Positions 24,411-34,728 of a stretch of 64,000 nt of DNA are shown here, in pieces. A program made the translations under genes and the position numbers. The notes beneath the pieces are model-generated. The model was not told the origin of the DNA. It saw only the letters and a list, made by a program, of their open reading frames with translations, and did not search any database. The DNA comes from BP-191 sp035940575 (GTDB taxonomy: Bacteria > Actinomycetota > Actinomycetes > BP-191). The stretch lies in contig DASZER010000026.1 in the NCBI GenBank assembly GCA_035940575.1, positions 10,329 through 74,328 of the forward strand, written 5' to 3'. Each line of letters begins with the position of its first letter. The stretch's first letter is position 1.

Positions 24411-25315
24411 ACGACCTCAGCTCCCTGCGCGGACCGCGCCTCGCGCCGCCCACGGGCGCGCTGGACCGCGCGCTCGCGACCGGCCGCGCCCGGCTGCGCC
24501 GCCGCCGCATCGCCCGCGCCGCCGCCACCACGTCGTGCGTCGCGTTCGTCGCCGTCGCCGTGCTCGGGTCCGGCGGGGGCACCCAGTCGCTCGACCAGAC
24601 CGACCCCGCGGCGCCCGGCGTGCACACGACGCCGGGCGGCGCGACGCCCGCACCGGGGGCCACCGTGCGGTCGCCCGCCGGTGACCCCGGCGCTCCCGGC
24701 GTGATCCCCAGCGGCCTGCCGCTGCCGCTCCCGTCGCGAACGCACGCCGGCCCGTCGGCGACGGCCGCGCCGCCCGCGGCGCCGCCGGACGGGTCGCGGC
24801 GCTTCGTCGGCATCGGCTCGCGCGACGTCGCGATCACGCACAAGAACGACCCCGCCGCCTGCGTCGGCCAGCCGTCGCAGTGGCAATGGATCCCCGACAC
24901 CGGCTACTGCACGTCGATGACCGGCCCGGCGTCGGTGACGGTGGGGCAGCCGGCGACGTACGCGTACACCCTCTGCCGCGCCCCCGGGCAGGACCCGGCG
25001 ACGCTGACGTTCACGACCGAGCAGGAGGCGCTCTACCACGCCTACGACCTCGAGAACGACGGCGCCGACGGCGGCGGGCCCCACTGGCGCCTCGGCTGGC
25101 CGGACCCGGACGGCCCGCGCCACACGGTGACGTTCGAGCCCGGCGACTGCCGGACCTGGCGCGCGCAGTGGATGGGCCAGGACGACGAGGGCTACGCCTT
25201 CCCTGACGGCCAGTACGAGATGTTCGGCTTCCCCGCCGCCGAGGAGCTGATCGCGACCGAGGGCACCGACCGGATGCCGGTGCCGTCGACGGTGATGGTG
25301 ACCGTCAGCTCGTGA
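24407..25315 (+). CDS. Probable membrane-bound anti-sigma partner
   Basis: A 302-residue protein: short basic cytoplasmic N-terminus (about 1-35), one transmembrane helix (about 36-55, AAATTSCVAFVAVAVLG), a long Pro/Ala/Gly-rich linker (60-130) and an extracytoplasmic domain with four cysteines (ACVGQ, YCTSM, LCRAP, DCRTW) that may form disulfides. No HCC zinc motif of ZAS anti-sigma factors is visible. The anti-sigma role is inferred from the ATGA overlap with the ECF sigma gene and the topology. Its end overlaps the coaBC end by 11 bp on the opposite strand. Confidence 0.6.
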   Translation: MNDLSSLRGPRLAPPTGALDRALATGRARLRRRRIARAAATTSCVAFVAVAVLGSGGGTQSLDQTDPAAPGVHTTPGGATPAPGATVRSPAGDPGAPGVIPSGLPLPLPSRTHAGPSATAAPPAAPPDGSRRFVGIGSRDVAITHKNDPAACVGQPSQWQWIPDTGYCTSMTGPASVTVGQPATYAYTLCRAPGQDPATLTFTTEQEALYHAYDLENDGADGGGPHWRLGWPDPDGPRHTVTFEPGDCRTWRAQWMGQDDEGYAFPDGQYEMFGFPAAEELIATEGTDRMPVPSTVMVTVSS

Positions 25316-26498
25316 GGCGGGCGGCGACGAGGTCCCAGACCGCGTGCGCCACGGACTCCTTGGAGCCGCGCGGGACCTCGGTCTCCGACCCGTCGGCGCC
25401 GAGGACGACGGCGGCGTTGTCCTCGACCTCGAACGCCAGCCCCTCGCCCACCTCGTTCACGACGAGCAGGTCGCAGCCCTTGCGGGCGAGCTTCGCGCGG
25501 CCGTTCGCGAGGACGTCGTCGGTCTCGGCGGCGAAGCCCACGACGACCTGGCCCTGACGCCGCGACGCCGACAGCTCGGCGAGGACGTCGGGGTTGCGGA
25601 CGAGCGCGACGGGCGGCGGGTCGGTCTCGGTCTTCTTGACCTTGGTGGCCGAACGCTCCGCCGGCCGGAAGTCGGCGACGGCCGCCGCCATGACCACGGC
25701 GTCGGCCTCGGCGGCGGCTTCGAGGACGGCCGTGCGCAGGTCGTCGGCCGACACCACGCGCACGACCTTGACGCCCGCGGGGTCGGGCAGCGCGGCGTTC
25801 GCGGAGACGAGCGTGACCTCGGCGCCGCGCGCGGCGGCCGTGCGCGCGAGGGCGTAGCCCTGGCGGCCTGACGAGCGGTTGCCGAGGAAGCGGACCGGGT
25901 CGAGGTACTCCCGCGTCCCGCCCGCCGACACGACGACGCGCCGGCCCGCGAGGTCGGCGCCGCGCGTCGCGCCGTCGAGCGCCGCGAGCGCGGCGGCGAC
26001 GATCGCCTCGGGGGACGGCAGCCTGCCGGGACCGACGTCGCCCTTCGCGAGCGGCCCCACGTCGGGGTCGATCACGACCGCCCCGCGCGAACGCAGCGTG
26101 GCGACGTTGGCGACGGTGGCGGGGTGCTCCCACATCTCGGTGTGCATCGCGGGGGCGTAGACGACGGGGCAGCGCGCGGTGAGCAGCGTCCCGGTCAGCA
26201 GGTCGTCGGCGCGGCCGGTCGCCGCGCGCGAGAGCAGGTCGGCGGTCGCGGGGGCGACGAGGACGAGATCGGCGGTCTGGCCGAGGCGGACGTGCGGGAC
26301 CTCGGGGACGTTCTCGAAGACCTTGTACGTCACCGGCTCGCCCGACAGCGCCTCCCACGTGGGGGCGCCGACGAACTTCAGCGCGGACCGCGTCGGCACG
26401 ACGCGGACGGAGTGCCCGGCCTCGGTGAGGCGCCGGAGCACCTCGACGGCCTTGTACGCCGCGATCCCGCCCGAGACTCCCAGGACGACCCGCGCCAT
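25305..26498 (-). CDS. coaBC: Phosphopantothenoylcysteine decarboxylase/synthetase
   Basis: Two coenzyme A steps: CoaB joins cysteine to phosphopantothenate (CTP-dependent) and CoaC decarboxylates the product. The N-terminal flavoprotein domain (1-180) has GVSGGIAAYKAVE and PAMHTEMW; the C-terminal synthetase domain has SAGGTREYLDPVRFLGNRSSG, AAAVADFRP and KVKKTE. 397 aa, usual length. It follows rpoZ by eight bp and ends tail to tail against the anti-sigma gene. Confidence 0.96.
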   Translation of the reverse strand: MARVVLGVSGGIAAYKAVEVLRRLTEAGHSVRVVPTRSALKFVGAPTWEALSGEPVTYKVFENVPEVPHVRLGQTADLVLVAPATADLLSRAATGRADDLLTGTLLTARCPVVYAPAMHTEMWEHPATVANVATLRSRGAVVIDPDVGPLAKGDVGPGRLPSPEAIVAAALAALDGATRGADLAGRRVVVSAGGTREYLDPVRFLGNRSSGRQGYALARTAAARGAEVTLVSANAALPDPAGVKVVRVVSADDLRTAVLEAAAEADAVVMAAAVADFRPAERSATKVKKTETDPPPVALVRNPDVLAELSASRRQGQVVVGFAAETDDVLANGRAKLARKGCDLLVVNEVGEGLAFEVEDNAAVVLGADGSETEVPRGSKESVAHAVWDLVAARLTS

Positions 26499-26506
26499 GA
26501 CGGGTC

Positions 26507-26770
26507 TTACGCCTCGACCTGCTCGTGGGTCAGCAGGCCGGCGTTGATCTCGCGGAGGGCGATGGAGAGCGGCTTCTCCTGCGGCGCGGCCGGGACGAGC
26601 GGGCCGACGTACTCGAGCAGGCCCTCGCCGAGCTGGCTGTAGTACGCGTTGATCTGGCGCGCGCGCTTGGCGGCGTAGATGACCAGCGAGTACTTCGAGT
26701 CGGTCGCCTCGAGGAGCTCGTCGATCGGGGGGTTGGTGATGCCCTCGGGCGTGGCGGCGGTGCCGGACAT
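26507..26770 (-). CDS. rpoZ: RNA polymerase omega subunit
   Basis: Omega subunit (87 aa), helps fold and assemble the beta' subunit. Contains the conserved GITNPPIDELLE, the SKYSLVIYAAKRARQIN helix and the ending KPLSIALREINAG. The ATG is preceded by GAGAGGA. Part of mihF-gmk-rpoZ-coaBC, conserved in actinobacteria. Confidence 0.96.
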   Translation of the reverse strand: MSGTAATPEGITNPPIDELLEATDSKYSLVIYAAKRARQINAYYSQLGEGLLEYVGPLVPAAPQEKPLSIALREINAGLLTHEQVEA

Positions 26771-26811
26771 GCGGTCCTCTCGGGAACGAAAAGCGCGCGC
26801 GAAAACGCAGG

Positions 26812-27369
26812 TCAGCGCGGCGGAGACTCCATCAAGGCTACCACCTGGTCCGCGGCCGACCCGATCGTGTCGTTGACGACGACGGCGTCGAACGCGTCCT
26901 CCGACGCCATCTCGATGCGCGCCAGGTCGAGGCGGCGGCGTACGCGCTCGTCGTCCTCGGTGCCGCGCCCGCGCAGGCGCCGGGCCAGCTCGTCGAACGA
27001 CGGCGGCGCCAGGAACACGAGGAACGCGTCCGGCATCGCGTCGCGCACCTGCCGCGCGCCCTGCAGGTCCACCTCGAGCAGCGCGGGAACGCCGGCCCGC
27101 AGGCGTTCCATGACCGGCTCGCGCGGGGTGCCGTACTGGTTGCCGGCGTACGTCGCGTGCTCCAGGAACTCCCCCGCCTCGACCAGCCGCGCGAACTCGT
27201 CGTCGTCCACGAAGTGGTACTCCACGCCCTCGGTCTCGCCGGGGCGCGGCGTCCGCGTCGTCACCGAGACGGACAGCCAGACCTCGGGGTGGCGGCGGCG
27301 GATCTCCGCGATCACGGTGCCCTTGCCGACCCCGGAGGGGCCGGAGAGGACCGTCAGCCGGCCGCTCAG
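26812..27369 (-). CDS. gmk: Guanylate kinase, CTG start
   Basis: Phosphorylates GMP to GDP with ATP. 185 aa with the P-loop GPSGVGKGT, the GMP-binding segments TTRTPRPGETEGVEYHFV and GNQYGTP, and LEVDLQGARQV. A GTG downstream would cut off the P-loop, so the real start must be farther 5'. The only fit is CTG at 27369, overlapping the mihF stop as CTGA and giving MSGRLTVLSGPSG, the normal actinobacterial N-terminus. This is the second CTGA start here after fmt. Confidence 0.94.
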   Translation of the reverse strand: MSGRLTVLSGPSGVGKGTVIAEIRRRHPEVWLSVSVTTRTPRPGETEGVEYHFVDDDEFARLVEAGEFLEHATYAGNQYGTPREPVMERLRAGVPALLEVDLQGARQVRDAMPDAFLVFLAPPSFDELARRLRGRGTEDDERVRRRLDLARIEMASEDAFDAVVVNDTIGSAADQVVALMESPPR

Positions 27370-27698
27370 CCGCCGGCCCCGCGCTGCGCGTCGAACTCGC
27401 GTTCCAGCGCCTCGCGCTGCTTCGCGCCGAGGCCGCGTACGCGCCGCGACGGCGAGATGTCGAGCTTCTCCATGATCGACTGCGCCCGCACCTTGCCGAC
27501 GCCGGGCATGGCCTCGAGGAGCGCCACGACCTTGAGCTTGCCGATGACCTCGTCGCTCTCCCCCGCGTCGAGGACCTCGCGCAGCGTCGTGCCGTTGTGC
27601 TTGAGCCTGTCCTTGAGCTCGGCGCGGGCCTTGCGGGCCCGCGCTGCCTTCTCCAGCGCGGCGGCGCGCTGCTCCGGCGTCAGCGGCGGCAGGGCCAC
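27366..27698 (-). CDS. mihF: Actinobacterial integration host factor (mIHF)
   Basis: DNA-binding nucleoid protein (110 aa) found only in actinobacteria, with the exact family start ALPPLTPEQRAAALEKAA, the KARAELKDRLK helix and the helix-two-turn-helix segment AMPGVGKVRAQSIMEKL. Binds DNA, and affects phage integration and development in relatives. The GTG at 27698 has GGAGG seven bases upstream. Its stop codon is shared with the CTG start of gmk. Confidence 0.96.
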   Translation of the reverse strand: MALPPLTPEQRAAALEKAARARKARAELKDRLKHNGTTLREVLDAGESDEVIGKLKVVALLEAMPGVGKVRAQSIMEKLDISPSRRVRGLGAKQREALEREFDAQRGAGG

Positions 27699-27736
27699 GC
27701 GCCGTCCTCCCTTGATCAATGACCGAGGGGGCGACC

Positions 27737-28117
27737 CTACTCAGGAGACGGAGGCCGTTTCAACGCCGCCCGCCTCGCCTCGACCCGTTCCTCGTAGCGG
27801 CGGACGATCTCGGCGACCTCGCGCTCGTGCCTCGTCGGCGCGACGGGCTCGGGCTCGCCCCGGTAGCGGCGCAGCGTCTCGGCCGCCCACGCGTCGATCC
27901 TCGCCTGGCGGCGTTCCTCGCGGGTCGGCCTGTCGGGGTGCCCGTCGAGGTACTGCGCGCGCATCGACAGCAGCGCCAGCCCGAACGTCGACACGCCCAC
28001 GGCCAGCGTCCACCCCGGCCGCTCGTCGCCGGACGCCAGCAGCGTCGCGACCGTCGCCGCCGCGAGCGCCACCCACGTACGCGGCCGCAGCAGGCACCAC
28101 GCGACGCCGCGCAACAC
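27737..28117 (-). CDS. Small membrane protein of the pyr operon, unknown
   Basis: 126 residues: two hydrophobic helices near the N-terminus (about RPRTWVALAAATVATLLA and WTLAVGVSTFGLALLSM), followed by a charged, mostly helical cytoplasmic tail rich in Arg and Glu. The GTG start directly abuts the pyrF TAG, so it belongs to the same transcript. It is not recognised as a known family; a membrane protein at this place in the operon is seen in some relatives. Confidence 0.6.
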   Translation of the reverse strand: MLRGVAWCLLRPRTWVALAAATVATLLASGDERPGWTLAVGVSTFGLALLSMRAQYLDGHPDRPTREERRQARIDAWAAETLRRYRGEPEPVAPTRHEREVAEIVRRYEERVEARRAALKRPPSPE

Positions 28118-28807
28118 CTAGCCCGTCGGGTCGAGCTGCGACGCGATCGCGGCGGCGGCGGCACCGGGGTCGGCGGCGCCGGTGATGGGGCGGCCGATGA
28201 CGAGCAGGTCGGCGCCGTCGGCGAGCGCGCGGGCCGGCGTCGACACGCGCACCTGGTCCTGCGCGTCGCCGCCCTCGAGGCGTACGCCCGGCGTGATGAG
28301 CGTGATGTCGGGCCCCACCTCGGCGCGGACCGCCGCGACCTCCTGCGGGCTGCACACGATCGCCCGCGCGCCGGCCTCGACCGACACCGACGCGAGGCGC
28401 AGCACGACGTCGCGCGGCTCCGCGTCGACCCCCAGGACGCGCAACGCGTGCGCGTCCAGGCTGGTCAGCAACGTCACCGCCGCGATCTTCACGTCGGGCG
28501 CCGACTCGACCGCGGCGCGCACCATGTCGCGCCCGCCGCTCGCGTGGACCGTGAGGTACGCCGGCTTGAGCCGCGCGACCGACTTCGCGGCGCCGGCGAC
28601 GGTGTTGGGGATGTCGTGGAGCTTGAGGTCGAGGAACAGGTCGAGCCCCGTGCCTCCGCGCACGACGTTGACGACGTCAGGCCCGTGCCTGCAGAACAGC
28701 TCCAGGCCCACCTTGAGCACCGAGACGTAGCGCTGGACCGCGTGCGCCCATCGGGCGGCGGTCTCGACATCGGGGGCGTCGAGGGCTACGGCTACGGGTG
28801 CGGTCAT
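28118..28807 (-). CDS. pyrF: Orotidine 5'-phosphate decarboxylase
   Basis: Last step of UMP synthesis. 229-aa TIM barrel of the standard type: VALDAPDVETA at the N-terminus, the catalytic Asp-Lys-Asp motif DLKLHDIPNTV, TLLTSLD, and the phosphate-binding end LITPGVRLEGGDAQDQVR with GRPIT. The ATG overlaps the pyrD stop as ATGA. Confidence 0.96.
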   Translation of the reverse strand: MTAPVAVALDAPDVETAARWAHAVQRYVSVLKVGLELFCRHGPDVVNVVRGGTGLDLFLDLKLHDIPNTVAGAAKSVARLKPAYLTVHASGGRDMVRAAVESAPDVKIAAVTLLTSLDAHALRVLGVDAEPRDVVLRLASVSVEAGARAIVCSPQEVAAVRAEVGPDITLITPGVRLEGGDAQDQVRVSTPARALADGADLLVIGRPITGAADPGAAAAAIASQLDPTG

Positions 28808-29823
28808 GCGGGCTCGCTCTCGGGGTCTGGCCCCTCGGGGATGTGGGGCCGCGGGGGCTGGTGCGCGCGGCCGACGACGTCGGCCACGCTGGTGATGCCG
28901 CGCTCCGCGAGGGCGGCGCGCAGCTCGTCGATGATCCGTACGGGCGCGTTGGGGTCGCCGAAGACGGCCGTCCCGACCGACACCGCCGACGCCCCCGCGA
29001 GCAGGAACTCCAGGGCGTCGAGGCCGGTACGGATCCCGCCCATGCCGAGGATCGGCACCTCCGGCATCGCCGCGTGCACCTGGTACACGCAGCGCACCGC
29101 GACGGGGCGGATGGCGGGTCCTGAGAGCCCGCCGGTGACGCCGGCGAGGACGGGGCGCATGGTCGTCGTGTCGATCGCCATGCCGAGCAGCGTGTTGATC
29201 ATCGAGAGGCCGCTCGCGCCCGCGTCCACGACCGACCGCGCGATGGCGACGATGTCGGTCACGTCGGGCGAGAGCTTCGCGAACACCGGCACGCTCGACA
29301 CCCGCCGCACCGCGGCGATCACGTCGCTCGCGGCGCGCGCGTCGCAGGCGAACACCTTGCCGCGGTCCTCGACGTTCGGGCAGGAGATGTTGACCTCGAG
29401 CATCGTCAGCCCTGGCCGGCCGCGCAGCCGCTGGGCGAGGCGTACGTACTCCTCGACCGTGCCGCCCGCGATGGAGACGACGGTCCGCGCGCCCTTCTCC
29501 GCGAGCCAGGGCAGGTCGCGCGCGAGGAACGTCTCGATGCCGGGCCCCTGCAGGCCGATCGAGTTGAGCATCCCGCTCGGCGTCTCGGCCATGCGCGGGG
29601 TCGCGCGGCCCGAGCGCGGCTCCCACATGATCGACTTCGTGACCATCGCGCCGAGCCGCGAGACGTCGAAGAACTGCCCGAGCTCCTGCCCCGCCGCGGC
29701 GCAGCCCGAGGCGGTGAAGACGGGGTTCGGGAAGTAGACGCCCGCGAGCCGCGTCGACAGGTCGATGCCGAGCGGCGCCGGCTCGTTCTTCGGCGCCGTG
29801 ATCGTCGTGACGGTCTCGCTCAT
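28804..29823 (-). CDS. pyrD: Dihydroorotate dehydrogenase, class 1B catalytic subunit
   Basis: Oxidises dihydroorotate to orotate with FMN. 339 aa; GVYFPNPVFTASGCAA at the FMN site, LEVNISCPNVEDRG with the class 1 active-site Cys, AKLSPDVTDI, and GMGGIRTGLDALEFLLAGA for phosphate binding. Adjacent pyrK (iron-sulfur/FAD subunit) shows that it is the NAD-linked class 1B enzyme rather than a membrane quinone-linked one. ATGA overlaps on both sides couple it to pyrK and pyrF. Confidence 0.95.
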   Translation of the reverse strand: MSETVTTITAPKNEPAPLGIDLSTRLAGVYFPNPVFTASGCAAAGQELGQFFDVSRLGAMVTKSIMWEPRSGRATPRMAETPSGMLNSIGLQGPGIETFLARDLPWLAEKGARTVVSIAGGTVEEYVRLAQRLRGRPGLTMLEVNISCPNVEDRGKVFACDARAASDVIAAVRRVSSVPVFAKLSPDVTDIVAIARSVVDAGASGLSMINTLLGMAIDTTTMRPVLAGVTGGLSGPAIRPVAVRCVYQVHAAMPEVPILGMGGIRTGLDALEFLLAGASAVSVGTAVFGDPNAPVRIIDELRAALAERGITSVADVVGRAHQPPRPHIPEGPDPESEPA

Positions 29824-30664
29824 CGGGGAGCCCCCACGCAGTCGGCGGGAACGGTGCCGAGCGCGTCCCAGCGCAGCGCGTCGCCCATGAACACGGGCCC
29901 CTCCACGCAGGAGCGGACCATCCGCGTCTGCCCGTCCTCGCCGCGTACCGGCAGGACACAGGTCATGCAGACGCCGATGCCGCAGGCCATCGACTCCTCG
30001 ACCGCGACCTGGCTCGGCAGCCCGTGGTCGGCCGCGATCCCGGCGACCGCGCGCAGCATCGCCATCGGGCCGCAGGCGTAGACGAGGTCGCTGCCCGTCC
30101 GCGCGAGCACGTCGGGCAGCACGTCGCTGACGCGCCCCCGCTCGCCGTACGAGCCGTCGTCGGTCGTGAACGCCACGCTGCTGCTGATGCGCTTGGCGTC
30201 CAGCGCGCCGAACAGCCGCGCCTCCGTCGCCGCGCCGACCACGAAGTCCACGCGGCAGCCGCGCGCGCGGAGCTGCTCGGCGAGCGAGAACAGCGGCGCG
30301 GTGCCGTAGCCGCCGCCGACGAGCGTCGCGGTGACCTTCTCCTTCGGCAGCTTGAACGGCCTCCCGAGCGGCCCGACCACGTCGACCGGGTCGCCCTGCC
30401 GCTGCCGCGCGAGCCACTCGGTGCCCTTGCCGTGCACCGCGAACACGAACTCCACCGTGCCGCCGTACACGCCCCTGTCGCTGGCCGCGTAGACCGAGAA
30501 CGCGCGGCGCAGCAGCATCGACGTCTCGGGCCCGCCGACGGACACGGCGACGAAGTGCCCGGGCCGCACCTGCTCGGCGACGCCCGGCGCGGCGACCGTC
30601 AGGTGCTGGTACGCGCCCATCTTCTTGATGGACAGCACCTCGCCCTGGACCTGGACGGGAGGCA

Positions 30665-30665
<1 letters not shown>
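29820..30665 (-). CDS. pyrK: Dihydroorotate dehydrogenase electron transfer subunit
   Basis: FAD and [2Fe-2S] subunit that passes electrons from PyrD to NAD. 281 aa: ferredoxin-reductase-type FAD domain (LLRRAFSVY), NAD domain (VGGGYGTAPLFSLAEQL, YACGPMAMLRAV) and the C-terminal cluster motif ACGIGVCMTCVLPV with a further Cys in RSCVEGPVF. The ATG shares one base with the carB stop (TGATG). Confidence 0.94.
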
Positions 30666-33916
<3,251 letters not shown>

Positions 33917-33940
33917 TAGCGACTCCCTGCCGGCCGGACC

Positions 33941-33992
33941 CGAACATTGAAGATCGTCACGCGGCGGGGCGCGCCGTGGGCTGCAAGGTTGG
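33941..33992. repeat. 52-bp intergenic repeat, copy B (upstream of carB)
   Basis: Same element as near pheT and nusB but in opposite orientation relative to the genes: begins CGAACATTGAAGATCGTCAC and ends GGCTGCAAGGTTGG on the plus strand. This copy shows the CAAGGTTGG end that mirrors CCAACCTTG in copy C2. It fills most of the gap between the His-rich gene and carB. Confidence 0.8.
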
Positions 33993-34003
33993 CGGGCACG
34001 GGG

Positions 34004-34327
34004 CTATCCGATCCTGATGGCGAGCCAGACGCAGGCGGCGATCGTGACGAGCGCGATCGCGGTGGCGGTTATCACCCACGCGGGCGTGGGCGCCTCGCCG
34101 CGGAGGACGCCGGCGTTCGGGTCGGCGCCGTGGCCGTGCCCGCCGCCGTGGTCGTCGTGGTCGTCGTGGTCGTCGTGCGCGCCGGCGTGCCCGCCCCCGT
34201 GCGCGGGCGCGTGGTGCGCGGCCGAGACCGCGTCCGGCGCGTCGACGTGGTCGTGCGCGGCGTGCTCCTCCTGCTCGGCGTGCACGCCCGCCTCGGCCGC
34301 CTCGATGCGCGAACCGTCGTTGCTCAC
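34004..34327 (-). CDS. Histidine-rich single-pass membrane protein, unknown
   Basis: 107 residues with 14 histidines between positions 16 and 66, including three HDD units in a row and GGGHGHG, then one transmembrane helix at about 83-103 (WVITATAIALVTIAACVW) and a five-residue end. The His/Asp stretch looks able to bind divalent metals such as Zn, Ni or Co. The GTG start overlaps the upstream stop as GTGA and has GAGGAGG. Lies inside the pyrimidine operon between carA and carB; CarB needs Mg/Mn and K, so a metal link is only speculation. No family is recognised. Confidence 0.6.
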   Translation of the reverse strand: MSNDGSRIEAAEAGVHAEQEEHAAHDHVDAPDAVSAAHHAPAHGGGHAGAHDDHDDHDDHGGGHGHGADPNAGVLRGEAPTPAWVITATAIALVTIAACVWLAIRIG

Positions 34328-34728
34328 TCGGACCCTCCTCGGACCTCGTCCTCGTCTGCCCGTCCCGTCGACGGGCGGTCGTGCAAGCCTGCCTGCGCGG
34401 CCTCGTGCCACACCTGCCGCGCCTCCGCGGGCGTCAGCAGCCCGAGCCGCAGCGCGAACCTGCTCGCGCCCTCCAGCCTGGCCGCCATCGCGTCGAGGCG
34501 CGGCGACGCCTTCGCCGGCGCGCCCCGCGACTTCTCCTCCGCGAAGTCCGCGCGCTGCGCGGACATCCGCTCGATCTCCTCGCGCAGCAGCGCGAGCGCG
34601 CGGTCCGCGAGGTCCTGCTGCTCGGGCGTACGGTCGGGCCGCTCGCCGGTCACGGTGACCTCGCCGAGCAGGCGGGCGTCGTCGCCGATGTTCTTGCCGG
34701 CGGCGCGGGCCTGCTCCGCGGCGCTCAT
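34324..34728 (-). CDS. Unknown helical protein between carA and carB
   Basis: 134 residues, charged and predicted mostly helical (LADRALALLREEIERMSAQR is coiled-coil-like), no signal peptide or membrane segment, Glu/Asp-rich end. No family is recognised. Coupled by ATGA to carA and by GTGA to the His-rich membrane gene, so the two unknown genes and carA form a tightly coupled set. Presence in the operon suggests a role linked to carbamoyl phosphate synthase or to the membrane module fused to CarA, without further evidence. Confidence 0.55.
   Translation of the reverse strand: MSAAEQARAAGKNIGDDARLLGEVTVTGERPDRTPEQQDLADRALALLREEIERMSAQRADFAEEKSRGAPAKASPRLDAMAARLEGASRFALRLGLLTPAEARQVWHEAAQAGLHDRPSTGRADEDEVRGGSE

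Noticed and set aside
34140..34190. Tandem GTCGTCGTG-like repeats that might be an origin or iteron.
   Set aside because: They encode the HDD repeats of the His-rich membrane protein and fit its frame.
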